64,000 nt of DNA from positions 4,046,501 to 4,110,500 of the forward strand of contig NW_027478159.1 in assembly GCF_051020975.1 (NCBI RefSeq), read 5' to 3'. Both the position numbers and the translations under genes were made by a program. The stretch comes from Osmia lignaria lignaria. Lineage: Eukaryota > Arthropoda > Insecta > Hymenoptera > Megachilidae. Under the pieces are notes generated by a model. It searched no databases. It was given only the letters and a program-made list of their open reading frames with translations, and was not told the DNA's origin. Of this stretch, positions 1 through 9,597 are shown piece by piece (the stretch's first letter is position 1; each line of letters begins with the position of its first letter).

Positions 1-364
1 TTCCGAAGCCGCACCAACATAATAGAGATACAGAAACACCGTGGCCCCTTTCTTTGAGATAACTCTGCACTATTGCGAGCTGCAAATGCCACTTCCAGCT
101 TAGCTGTGCAGAGGAAGAACAACAAGAAGAAGAAATATCTCGAAATATGTCCGTCAGGCCAGTTCCTTTGAGCTGAATCTGCAAATATCTCGGAAACGAC
201 ACGAGCTATGGCAAAATGTTAAGAGACCGTTTTTGTAGAGAATTAAGTTTCCTACTTTTTATGTTCTATGATATTTTTTGATCAGACGCGTAGTTCTCGA
301 GATATATCAAGATATTTAAAAGTTCCGAAGCCGCACCAACATAATAGAGATACAGAAACACCGT

Positions 365-505
365 GGCCCCTTTCTTTGAGATAACTCTGCACTATTGCGA
401 GCTGTAAATGCCACTTCCAGCTTAGCTGTGCTGAAGAAGAACAACAAGAAGAAGAAATATCTCGAAATATGTCCGTCAGGCCCCTTCCCTTGAGATATAT
501 CTGCA
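365..505. repeat. internal duplication inside the monomer (two 27-bp arms 114 bp apart)
   Basis: In this monomer arm 1 is 365-391 (mp 43-69) and arm 2 is 479-505 (mp 157-183). Both run from GGCCCCTT through TTGAGATAA to TCTGCA. In the consensus 24 of 27 bases agree. Similarity continues weakly on both sides: GAAACACCGT upstream of arm 1 against GAAATATGTCCGT upstream of arm 2, and GCGAGCTGCAAATG downstream of arm 1 against GCGAGCTATGGCAAAATG downstream of arm 2. Arm 2 carries an extra segment of about 20 bases containing ATATCTCGGAAACG. The simplest reading is that the 322-bp monomer arose from a shorter, duplicated ancestral unit. Confidence 0.75.
433..458. repeat. purine-rich GAA/CAA trinucleotide tract within the monomer
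   Basis: The tract is a run of GAA and CAA triplets with almost no pyrimidines on the plus strand (mp about 111-136), present in every monomer. It is a local mutation hot spot. Variants seen are GAGGAAGAAC (Q-type monomers), GAACATCAAG (only from about 32.6 kb onward), GAACAAGAAG (17.5, 17.8, 56.8, 62.3 and 62.9 kb), GAAGAAGAAC with a GAA replacing CAA (26.8 and 29.1 kb) and GAAGGAGAAC (26.5, 46.1-47.1, 51-52.3 and 58.4 kb). These make good markers for sorting monomers. Its length does not expand or contract. Confidence 0.8.
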
Positions 506-923
506 AATATCTCGGAAACGAAGCGAGCTATGGCAAAATGTTAAGAGACCTTTTTTGTAGAGAATTATGCTTCCTACAATTTATGTTCTATGATATTTTT
601 TGATCAGAAGCGTAGTTCTCGAGATATATCAAGATATTTAAAAGTTCCGAAGCTGCACCAACATAATAGAGGTACAGAAACACCGTGGCCTCTTTCTTTG
701 AGATAACTCTGCACTATTGCGAGCTGCAAATGCCACTTCCAGCTTAGCTGTGCAGAGGAAGAACAACAAGAAGAAGAAATATCTCGAAATATGTCCGTCA
801 GGCCAGTTCCTTTGAGCTGAATCTGCAAATATCTCGGAAACGAAGCGAGCTATGGCAAAATGTTAAGAGACGTTTTTGGTAGAGAATTATGTTTCCTACA
901 ATTTATGTTCTATGATATTTTTT

Positions 924-966
924 GATCAGAAGCGTAGTTTTCGAGATATATCGAGATATTTAAAAG
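924..966. promoter_or_regulatory. 10-bp tandem TCGAGATATW and inverted AAATATCTCG elements (K-type monomer)
   Basis: In K-type monomers such as this one, TCGAGATATA is followed directly by TCGAGATATT (mp 297-306 and 307-316), one helical turn apart. The second copy, read in reverse complement, is AAATATCTCG. That decamer also occurs in direct orientation at mp 133-142 and mp 183-192 of the same monomer. E-type monomers carry TCAAGATATT in place of the second copy. The arrangement could form a stem or offer repeated sites to a sequence-specific satellite-binding protein. The base pattern is seen; the binding role is only inferred. Confidence 0.35.
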
Positions 967-1808
967 TTCCGAAGCCGCACCAACATAATAGGGATACAGA
1001 AACACCGTGGCCCCTTTCTTTGAGATAACGCTGCACTAGTGCGAGCCGCAAATGCCACTTCCAGCTTAGCTGTGCAGAAGAAGAACAACAAGAAGAAGAA
1101 ATATCTCGAAATATGTCCGTCAGGCGCCTTCCCTTGAGATAAATCTCCAAATATCTCGGAAACGAAGCGAGCTATGGCAAAATGTTAAGAGACCTTTTTT
1201 GTAGAAAATTAGGTTTCCTACTTTTCATGTTCTATGATATTTTTTGATCAGATGCGTAGTTCTCGAGATATATCAAGATATTTAAAAGTCCCGAAGCCGC
1301 ACCAACATAATAGAGATACAGAAACACCGTGGCCCCTTTCTTTGAGATAACTCTGCACAATTGCGAGCTGGAAATGCCACTTCCAGTTTAGCTGTGCAGA
1401 AAAAGAACAACAAGAAGAAGAAATATCTCGAAATATGTCCATCAGCACCCTTCCCTTGAGATAAATCTGCAAATATCTCGGAAACGAAGCGAGCTATGGC
1501 AAAATGATAAGAGACCTTTTTTGTAGAGAATTATGTTTCCTACAATTTATGTTCTATGATATTTTTTGATCAGAAGCGTAGTTTTCGAGATATATCGAGA
1601 TATGTAAAAGTTCCGAAGCCGCACCAACATAATAGAGATACAGAAACACCGTGGCCCCTTTCTTTGGGATAACTCTGCACTCTTGCGAGCTGCAAATGCC
1701 ACTTCCAGCTTAGCTGTGCAGAAGAAGAACAACAGGAAGAAGAAATACCTCGAAATATGTCCGTCAGGCTACTTCCCTTGAGATAAATCTGCAAATATCC
1801 CGGAAACG

Positions 1809-2576
1809 AAGCGAGCTATGGCAAAATGTTAAGAGACCTTTTTTGTAGAGAATTAAGTTTCCTACTTTTTATGTTCGATGATATTTTTTGATCAGATGCG
1901 TAGTTCTCGAGATATATCAAGATATTTAAAAGTTCCGAAGCTGCACCAACATAATAGAGGTACAGAAACACCGTGGCCTCTTTCTTTGAGATAACTCTGC
2001 ACTATTGCGAGCTGCAAATGCCACTTCGAGCTTAGCTGTGCAGAAGAAGAACAACAAGAAGAAGAAATATCTCGAAATATGTCCGTCAGGCCCCTTCCCT
2101 TGAGATAAATCTGCAAATATCTCGGAAACGAAGAGAGCTATGGCAAAATGTTAAGAGACCTTTTTTGTAGAGAATTAAGTTTCCTACTTTTCATGTTCTA
2201 TGATATTTTTTGATCAGATGCGTAGTTCTCGAGATATATCAAGATATTTAAAAGTTCCGAAGCAGCACCAACATAATAGAGATACAGAAACACCGTGGCC
2301 CCTTTCTTTGAGATAACTCTGCACTATTGCGAGCTGTAAATGCCACTTCCAGCTTAGCTGTGCAGAAGAAGAACAACAAGAAGAAGAAATATCTCGAAAT
2401 ATGTCCGTCAGGCCCCTTCCCTTGAGATAAATATGCAAATATCTCGGAAACGAAGCGAGCTATGGCAAAATGTTAAGAGACCTTTTTTGTAGAGAATTAA
2501 GTTTCCTACTTTTTATGTTCTATGATATTTTTTGATCAGATGCGTAGTTCTCGAGATATATCAAGATATTTAAAAG
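1809..2576. repeat. rest of the first 8-monomer unit
   Basis: These monomers complete the unit between the two 8-monomer copies. They carry ATGTTCGATG near 1,871, GAGGTACAG with GTGGCCTCTTTC near 1,958-1,983, and CACTTCGAGC near 2,022. The same marker set returns at 5,090-5,340 (offset 3,220 bp, ten monomers), 6,700-6,950 and 8,310-8,560, so this stretch is related to the 5-monomer block that follows rather than to a fourth source. Confidence 0.8.
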
Positions 2577-4361
2577 TTCCGAAGCCGCACCAACATAATA
2601 GAGATACAGAAACACCGTGGCCCCTTTCTTTGAGATAACTCTGCACTATTGCGAGCTGCAAATGCCACTTCCAGCTTAGCTGTGCAGAGGAAGAACAACA
2701 AGAAGAAGAAATATCTCGAAATATGTCCGTCAGGCCAGTTCCTTTGAGCTGAATCTGCAAATATCTCGGAAACGACACGAGCTATGGCAAAATGTTAAGA
2801 GACCGTTTTTGTAGAGAATTAAGTTTCCTACTTTTTATGTTCTATGATATTTTTTGATCAGACGCGTAGTTCTCGAGATATATCAAGATATTTAAAAGTT
2901 CCGAAGCCGCACCAACATAACAGAGATACAGAAACACCGTGGCCCCTTTCTTTGAGATAACTCTGCACTATTGCGAGCTGTAAATGCCACTTCCAGCTTA
3001 GCTGTGCTGAAGAAGAACAACAAGAAGAAGAAATATCTCGAAATATGTCCGTCAGGCCCCTTCCCTTGAGATATATCTGCAAATATCTCGGAAACGAAGC
3101 GAGCTATGGCAAAATGTTAAGAGACCTTTTTTGTAGAGAATTATGCTTCCTACAATTTATGTTCTATGATATTTTTTGATCAGAAGCGTAGTTCTCGAGA
3201 TATATCAAGATATTTAAAAGTTCCGAAGCTGCACCAACATAATAGAGGTACAGAAACACCGTGGCCTCTTTCTTTGAGATAACTCTGCACTATTGCGAGC
3301 TGCAAATGCCAGTTCCAGCTTAGCTGTGCAGAGGAAGAACAACAAGAAGAAGAAATATCTCGAAATATGTCCGTCAGGCCAGTTCCTTTGAGCTGAATCT
3401 GCAAATATCTCGGAAACGAAGCGAGCTATGGCAAAATGTTAAGAGACGTTTTTGGTAGAGAATTATGTTTCCTACAATTTATGTTCTATGATATTTTTTG
3501 ATCAGAAGCGTAGTTTTCGAGATATATCGAGATATTTAAAAGTTCCGAAGCCGCACCAACATAATAGGGATACAGAAACACCGTGGCCCCTTTCTTTGAG
3601 ATAACTCTGCACTAGTGCGAGCCGCAAATGCCACTTCCAGCTTAGCTGTGCAGAAGAAGAACAACAAGAAGAAGAAATATCTCGAAATATGTCCGTCAGG
3701 CGCCTTCCCTTGAGATAAATCTCCAAATATCTCGGAAACGAAGCGAGCTATGGCAAAATGTTAAGAGACCTTTTTTGTAGAAAATTAGGTTTCCTACTTT
3801 TCATGTTCTATGATATTTTTTGATCAGATGCGTAGTTCTCGAGATATATCAAGATATTTAAAAGTCCCGAAGCCGCACCAACATAATAGAGATACAGAAA
3901 CACCGTGGCCCCTTTCTTTGAGATAACTCTGCACAATTGCGAGCTGGAAATGCCACTTCCAGTTTAGCTGTGCAGAAAAAGAACAACAAGAAGAAGAAAT
4001 ATCTCGAAATATGTCCATCAGCACCCTTCCCTTGAGATAAATCTGCAAATATCTCGGAAACGAAGCGAGCTATGGCAAAATGATAAGAGACCTTTTTTGT
4101 AGAGAATTATGTTTCCTACAATTTATGTTCTATGATATTTTTTGATCAGAAGCGTAGTTTTCGAGATATATCGAGATATGTAAAAGTTCCGAAGCCGCAC
4201 CAACATAATAGAGATACAGAAACACCGTGGCCCCTTTCTTTGGGATAACTCTGCACTCTTGCGAGCTGCAAATGCCACTTCCAGCTTAGCTGTGCAGAAG
4301 AAGAACAACAGGAAGAAGAAATACCTCGAAATATGTCCGTCAGGCTACTTCCCTTGAGATA
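2577..4361. repeat. 8-monomer higher-order repeat, copy 2 (2,576-bp offset)
   Basis: This is the second copy of the unit starting at the window edge. It keeps the same order of Q-type, E-type and K-type monomers and the same private variants (AAAAAGAACAAC near 3,975; GGTAGAGAATTATG near 3,453). The end is placed where similarity passes to the 1,610-bp repeat (ATAAATCT here, ATATATCT in the next unit). Confidence 0.92.
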
Positions 4362-5971
4362 AATCTGCAAATATCTCGGAAACGAAGAGAGCTATGGCAA
4401 AATGTTAAGAGACCTTTTTTGTAGAGAATTACGTTTCCTACTTTTCATGTTCTATGATATTTTTTGATCGGATGCGTAGTTCTCGAGATATATCAAGATA
4501 TTTAAAAGTTCCGAAGCCGCACCAACATAATAGAGATACAGAAACACCGTGGCCCCTTTCTTTGAGATAACTCTGCACTATTGCGAGCTGTAAATGCCAC
4601 TTCCAGCTTAGCTGTGCAGAAGAAGAACAACAAGAAGAAGAAATATCTCGAAATATGTCCATCAGGACCCTTCCCTTGAGATATATCTGCAAATATCTCG
4701 GAAACGAAATGAGCTATGGCAAAATGTTAAGAGACCTTTTTTGTAGAGAATTATGTTTATTACAATTTATGTTCTATGATATTTTTTGATCAGAAGCGTA
4801 GTTTTCGAGATATATCGAGATATGTAAAAGTTCCGAAGCCGCACCAACATAATAGAGATACAGAAACACCGTGGCCCCTTTCTTTGGGATAACTCTGCAC
4901 TCTTGCGAGCTGCAAATGCCACTTCCAGCTTAGCTGTGCAGAAGAAGAACAACAAGAAGAAGAAATATCTCGAAATATGTCCGTCAGGCCACTTCCCTTG
5001 AGATAAATCTGCAAATATCTCGGAAACGAAGCGAGCTATGGCAAAATGTTAAGAGACCTTTTTTGTAGAGAATTAAGTTTCCTACTTTTTATGTTCGATG
5101 ATATTTTTTGATCAGATGCGTAGTTCTCGAGATATATCAAGATATTTAAAAGTTCCGAAACTGCACCAACATAATAGAGGTACAGAAACACCGTGGCCTC
5201 TTTCTTTGAGATAACTCTGCACTATTGCGAGCTGCAAATGCCACTTCGAGCTTAGCTGTGCAGAAGAAGAACAACAAGAAGAAGAAATATCTCGAAATAT
5301 GTCCGTCAGGCCCCTTCCCTTGAGATAAATCTGCAAATATCTCGGAAACGAAGAGAGCTATGGCAAAATGTTATGAGACCTTTTTTGTAGAGAATTAAGT
5401 TTCCTACTTTTCATGTTCTATGATATTTTTTGATCAGATGCGTAGTTCTCGAGATATATCAAGATATTTAAAAGTTCCGAAGCAGCACCAACATAATAGA
5501 GATACAGAAACACCGTGGCCCCTTTCTTTGAGATAACTCTGCACTATTGCGAGCTGCAAATGCCACTTCCAGCTTAGCTGTGCAGAGGAAGAACAACAAG
5601 AAGAAGAAATATCTCGAAATATGTCCGTCAGGCCAGTTCCTTTGAGCTGAATCTGCAAATATCTTGGAAACGAAACGAGTTATGGCAAAATGTTAAGAGA
5701 CGTTTTTTGTAGAGAATTATGTTTCCTACAATTTATGTTCTATGATATTTTTTGATCAGAAGCGTAGTTTTCGAGATATATCGAGATATTTAAAAGTTCC
5801 GAAGACGCACCAACATAATAGAGATACAGAAACACCGTGGCCCCTTTCTTTGAGATAACTCTGCACTAGTGCGAGCCGCAAATGCCACTTCCAGCTTAGC
5901 TGTGCAGAAGAAGAACAACAAGAAGAAGAAATATCTCGAAATATGTCCGTCAGGCCCCTTCCCTTGAGATA
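4362..5971. repeat. 5-monomer higher-order repeat, copy 1 (1,610 bp)
   Basis: Five monomers are repeated in the same order 1,610 bp downstream. Diagnostic variants are GAATTACGTTTCC with TTTTGATCGGATG (about 4,427-4,472), GTTTATTACAATT (about 4,755), GATATGTAAAAG with CTTTGGGATAAC (about 4,820-4,890), CCGAAACTGC (about 5,155) and ATCTTGGAAACGAAACGAGTTATG (about 5,662). Differences from copy 2 are few, for example TTATGAGACC near 5,371 and AAGACGCACC near 5,804. Confidence 0.93.
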
Positions 5972-7581
5972 TATCTGCAAATATCTCGGAAACGAAGAGA
6001 GCTATGGCAAAATGTTAAGAGACCTTTTTTGTAGAGAATTACGTTTCCTACTTTTCATGTTCTATGATATTTTTTGATCGGATGCGTAGTTCTCGAGATA
6101 TATCAAGATATTTAAAAGTTCCGAAGCCGCACCAACATAATAGAGATACAGAAACACCGTGGCCCCTTTCTTTGAGATAACTCTGCACTATTGCGAGCTG
6201 TGAATGCCACTTCCAGCTTAGCTGTGCAGAAGAAGAACAACAAGAAGAAGAAATATCTCGAAATATGTCCATCAGGACCCTTCCCTTGAGATATATCTGC
6301 AAATATCTCGGAAACGAAATGAGCTATGGCAAAATGTTAAGAGACCTTTTTTGTAGAGAATTATGTTTATTACAATTTATGTTCTATGATATTTTTTGAT
6401 CAGAAGCGTAGTTTTCGAGATATATCGAGATATGTAAAAGTTCCGAAGCCGCACCAACATAATAGAGATACAGAAACACCGTGGCCCCTTTCTTTGGGAT
6501 AACTCTGCACTCTTGCGAGCTGCAAATGCCACTTCCAGCTTAGCTGTGCAGAAGAAGAACAACAAGAAGAAGAAATATCTCGAAATATGTCCGTCAGGCC
6601 ACTTCCCTTGAGATAAATCTGCAAATATCTCGGAAACGAAGCGAGCTATGGCAAAATGTTAAGAGACCTTTTTTGTAGAGAATTAAGTTTCCTACTTTTT
6701 ATGTTCGATGATATTTTTTGATCAGATGCGTAGTTCTCGAGATATATCAAGATATTTAAAAGTTCCGAAACTGCACCAACATAATAGAGGTACAGAAACA
6801 CCGTGGCCTCTTTCTTTGAGATAACTCTGCACTATTGCGAGCTGCAAATGCCACTTCGAGCTTAGCTGTGCAGAAGAAGAACAACAAGAAGAAGAAATAT
6901 CTCGAAATATGTCCGTCAGGCCCCTTCCCTTGAGATAAATCTGCAAATATCTCGGAAACGAAGAGAGCTATGGCAAAATGTTAAGAGACCTTTTTTGTAG
7001 AGAATTAAGTTTCCTACTTTTCATGTTCTATGATATTTTTTGATCAGATGCGTAGTTCTCGAGATATATCAAGATATTTAAAAGTTCCGAAGCAGCACCA
7101 ACATAATAGAGATACAGAAACACCGTGGCCCCTTTCTTTGAGATAACTCTGCACTATTGCGAGCTGCAAATGCCACTTCCAGCTTAGCTGTGCAGAGGAA
7201 GAACAACAAGAAGAAGAAATATCTCGAAATATGTCCGTCAGGCCAGTTCCTTTGAGCTGAATCTGCAAATATCTTGGAAACGAAACGAGTTATGGCAAAA
7301 TGTTAAGAGACGTTTTTTGTAGAGAATTATGTTTCCTACAATTTATGTTCTATGATATTTTTTGATCAGAAGCGTAGTTTTCGAGATATATCGAGATATT
7401 TAAAAGTTCCGAAGCCGCACCAACATAATAGAGATGCAGAAACACCGTGGCCCCTTTCTTTGAGATAACTCTGCACTAGTGCGAGCCGCAAATGCCACTT
7501 CCAGCTTAGCTGTGCAGAAGAAGAACAACAAGAAGAAGAAATATCTCGAAATATGTCCGTCAGGCCCCTTCCCTTGAGATA
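5972..7581. repeat. 5-monomer higher-order repeat, copy 2
   Basis: This is the tandem partner of the preceding block, with the same marker order. It differs at isolated bases (CTGTGAATGCC near 6,201; GATGCAG instead of GATACAG near 7,434). Its end, ATAAATCAGCAAATATC with AAGCGTGCTATG, introduces a variant later copied to about 10,160 and 13,700. Confidence 0.92.
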
Positions 7582-8874
7582 AATCAGCAAATATCTCGGA
7601 AACGAAGCGTGCTATGGCAAAATGTTAAGAGACTTTTTTTGTAGAGAATTAAGTTTCCTACTTTTTATGTTCTATGATATTTTTCGATCAGAGGCGTAGT
7701 TATCGAGATATATCAAGATATTTAAAAGTTCCGAAGCCTCACCAACGTAATAGAGATACAGAAACACCGTGGCCCCTTTCTTTGAGATAACTCTGCACGA
7801 TTGCGAGCTGGAAATGCCACTTCCAGTTTAGCTGTGCAGAAAAAGAACAACAAGAAGAAGAAATATCTCGAAATATGTCCATCAGGACCCTTCCCTTGAG
7901 ATATATCTGCAAATATCTCGGAAACGAAATGAGCTATGGCAAAATGTTAAGAGACCTTTTTTGTAGAGAATTATGTTTCCTACAATTTATGTTCTATGAT
8001 ATTTTTTGATCAGAAGCGTAGTTTTCGAGATATATCGAGATATGTAAAAGTTCCGAAGCCGCACCAACATAATAGAGATACAGAAACACCGTGGCCCCTT
8101 TCTTTGGGATAACTCTGCACTCTTGCGAGCTGCAAATGCCACTTCCAGCTTAGCTGTGCAGAAGAAGAACAACAAGAAGAAGAAATATCTCGAAATATGT
8201 CCGTCAGGCCACTTCCCTTGAGATAAATCTGCAAATATCTCGGAAACGAAGCGAGCTATGGCAAAATGTTAAGAGACCTTTTTTGTAGAGAATTAAGTTT
8301 CCTACTTTTTATGTTCGATGATATTTTTTGATCAGATGCGTAGTTCTCGAGATATATCAAGATATTTAAAAGTTCCGAAACTGCACCAACATAATAGAGG
8401 TACAGAAACACCGTGGCCTCTTTCTTTGAGATAACTCTGCACTATTGCGAGCTGCAAATGCCACTTCGAGCTTAGCTGTGCAGAAGAAGAACAACAAGAA
8501 GAAGAAATATCTCGAAATATGTCCGTCAGGCCCCTTCCCTTGAGATAAATCTGCAAATATCTCGGAAACGAAGAGAGCTATGGCAAAATGTTAAGAGACC
8601 TTTTTTGTAGAGAATTAAGTTTCCTACTTTTTATGTTCTATGATATTTTTTGATCAGATGCGTAGTTCTCGAGATATATCAAGATATTTAAAAGTTCCGA
8701 AGCAGCACCAACATAATAGAGATACAGAAACACCGTGGCCCCTTTCTTTGAGATAACTCTGTACTATTGCGAGCTGCAAATGCCACTTCCAGCTTAGCTG
8801 TGCAGAAGAAGAACAACAAGAAGAAGAAATATCTCGAAATATGTCCGTCAGGCCCCTTCCCTTGAGATATATCT
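7582..8874. repeat. rearranged derivative of the 5-monomer repeat
   Basis: The first part (about 7,582-7,870) is a divergent monomer with TTTTCGATCAGAGG, GTTATCGAG and CCTCACCAACGTAATAG. From about 7,871 to 8,630 the array follows 6,261-7,020 (offset 1,610 bp). It then ends in a hybrid monomer with CTGTACTATTGC near 8,759. In the divergent monomer CCTCACC creates a stop codon in the minus-strand frame. Confidence 0.82.
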
Positions 8875-9597
8875 GCAAATATCTCGGAAACGAAGAGAGC
8901 TATGGCAAAATGTTAAGAGACCTTTTTTGTAGAGAATTACGTTTCCTACTTTTCATGTTCTATGATATTTTTTGATCGGATGCGTAGTTCTCGAGATATA
9001 TCAAGATATTTAAAAGTTCCGAAGCCGCACCAACATAATAGAGATACAGAAACACCGTGGCCCCTTTCTTTGAGATAACTCTGCACTATTGCGAGCTGTA
9101 AATGCCACTTCCAGCTTAGCTGTGCAGAAGAAGAACAACAAGAAGAAGAAATATCTCGAAATATGTCCATCAGGACCCTTCCCTTGAGATATATCTGCAA
9201 ATATCTCGGAAACGAAATGAGCTATGGCAAAATGTTAAGAGACCTTTTTTGTAGAGAATTATGTTTATTACAATTTATGTTCTATGATATTTTTTGATCA
9301 GAAGCGTAATTTTCGAGATATATCGAGATATGTAAAAGTTCCGAAGCCGCACCAACATAATAGAGATACAGAAACACCGTGGCCCCTTTCTTTGGGATAA
9401 CTCTGCACTCTTGCGAGCTGCAAATGCCACTTCCAGCTTAGCTGTGCAGAAGAAGAACAACAAGAAGAAGAAATATCTCGAAATATGTCCGTCAGGCCAC
9501 TTCCCTTGAGATAAATCTGCAAATATCTCGGAAACGAAGCGAGCTATGGCAAAATGTTAAGAGACCTTTTTTGTAGAGAATTAAGTTTCCTACTTTT
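8875..9597. repeat. copy of the start of the 5-monomer unit
   Basis: The order and markers (GAATTACG, GATCGGATG, GTTTATTAC, GATATGTAAAAG, TTTGGGATAAC) match 4,367-5,089 at an offset of 4,508 bp (14 monomers). It also matches 5,977-6,699 at 2,898 bp. A private change, GCGTAATTTTCG, lies near 9,304. It ends near TTTTTCTGTTCGATG. Confidence 0.85.

Larger units (their letters stand above)
282..506 (-). other. 74-codon minus-strand frame present in most monomers (not called as a gene)
   Basis: This is the first full example of a frame seen in most of the 199 monomers. It opens with TTG (in CTGCAAAT read in reverse), not ATG, and ends at the TGA inside the TGATCA palindrome. The middle is Ser/Cys-rich because of the GAA/CAA tract; the end reads LDISRELR or LDISRKLR depending on the E/K subfamily. 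Where TGATCA is changed to TGATCTG, GAGCAG or GATCGG, the frame runs 10 codons longer. Several monomers break it with stops (CCTCACC near 7,738; GAACATCAAG from 32.6 kb). No domain is recognisable. Confidence 0.25.
323..644. repeat. representative satellite monomer (322 bp), reference for mp numbering
   Basis: This is one full monomer. In order it holds: TTCCGAAGCCGCACC (mp 1-15); GAGATACAG (mp 25); a C/T-rich stretch ending in GAGATAACTCTGCAC (mp 56-70); GCGAGCTG; the near-palindrome AGCTTAGCT (mp 97-105); a purine-rich GAAGAAGAACAACAAGAAG tract (about mp 111-135); AAATATCTCGAAATATG; a second C/T-rich stretch ending in GAGATA (mp 170-175); CAAATATCTCGGAAACGAAG; then an AT-rich third with T-runs near mp 219-224, 256-260 and 274-279; TGATCA (a BclI-type palindrome); and CTCGAG (mp 296-301) followed by GATATATC. 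The phase was chosen only because the window starts there; the true unit boundary is arbitrary. Confidence 0.95.
1..1808. repeat. 8-monomer higher-order repeat, copy 1 (partial, cut by window edge)
   Basis: This block matches 2,577-4,384 base for base apart from a handful of substitutions (for example ATAACGCTG near 1,027 against ATAACTCTG, and TGCCACTTCC near 730 against TGCCAGTTCC). Rare shared markers include TTTTTGGTAG in the third monomer, GTCCATCAGCACCC near 1,437/4,013 and ACAGGAAGAAGAAATACC near 1,730/4,307. The offset is 2,576 bp, exactly eight monomers. The match breaks near 1,809, where copy 1 reads AAGCGAGC and copy 2 reads AAGAGAGC. The left limit is unknown. Confidence 0.93.

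Noticed and set aside
97..105. AGCTTAGCT near-palindrome as a regulatory hairpin
   Set aside because: It is too short to form a stable hairpin and has no supporting context beyond being present in each unit.
323..644. Hammerhead ribozyme, as found in some animal satellites
   Set aside because: The CTGANGA core was not found on either strand of the consensus. The nearest match is CTGATGC in monomers reading GATCTGATGCG, which does not fit.
924..966. CENP-B box
   Set aside because: TTCGAGATATATCGAG starts like the box (TTCG, then A at the right place) but lacks the CGGG end. No better match was seen on either strand.
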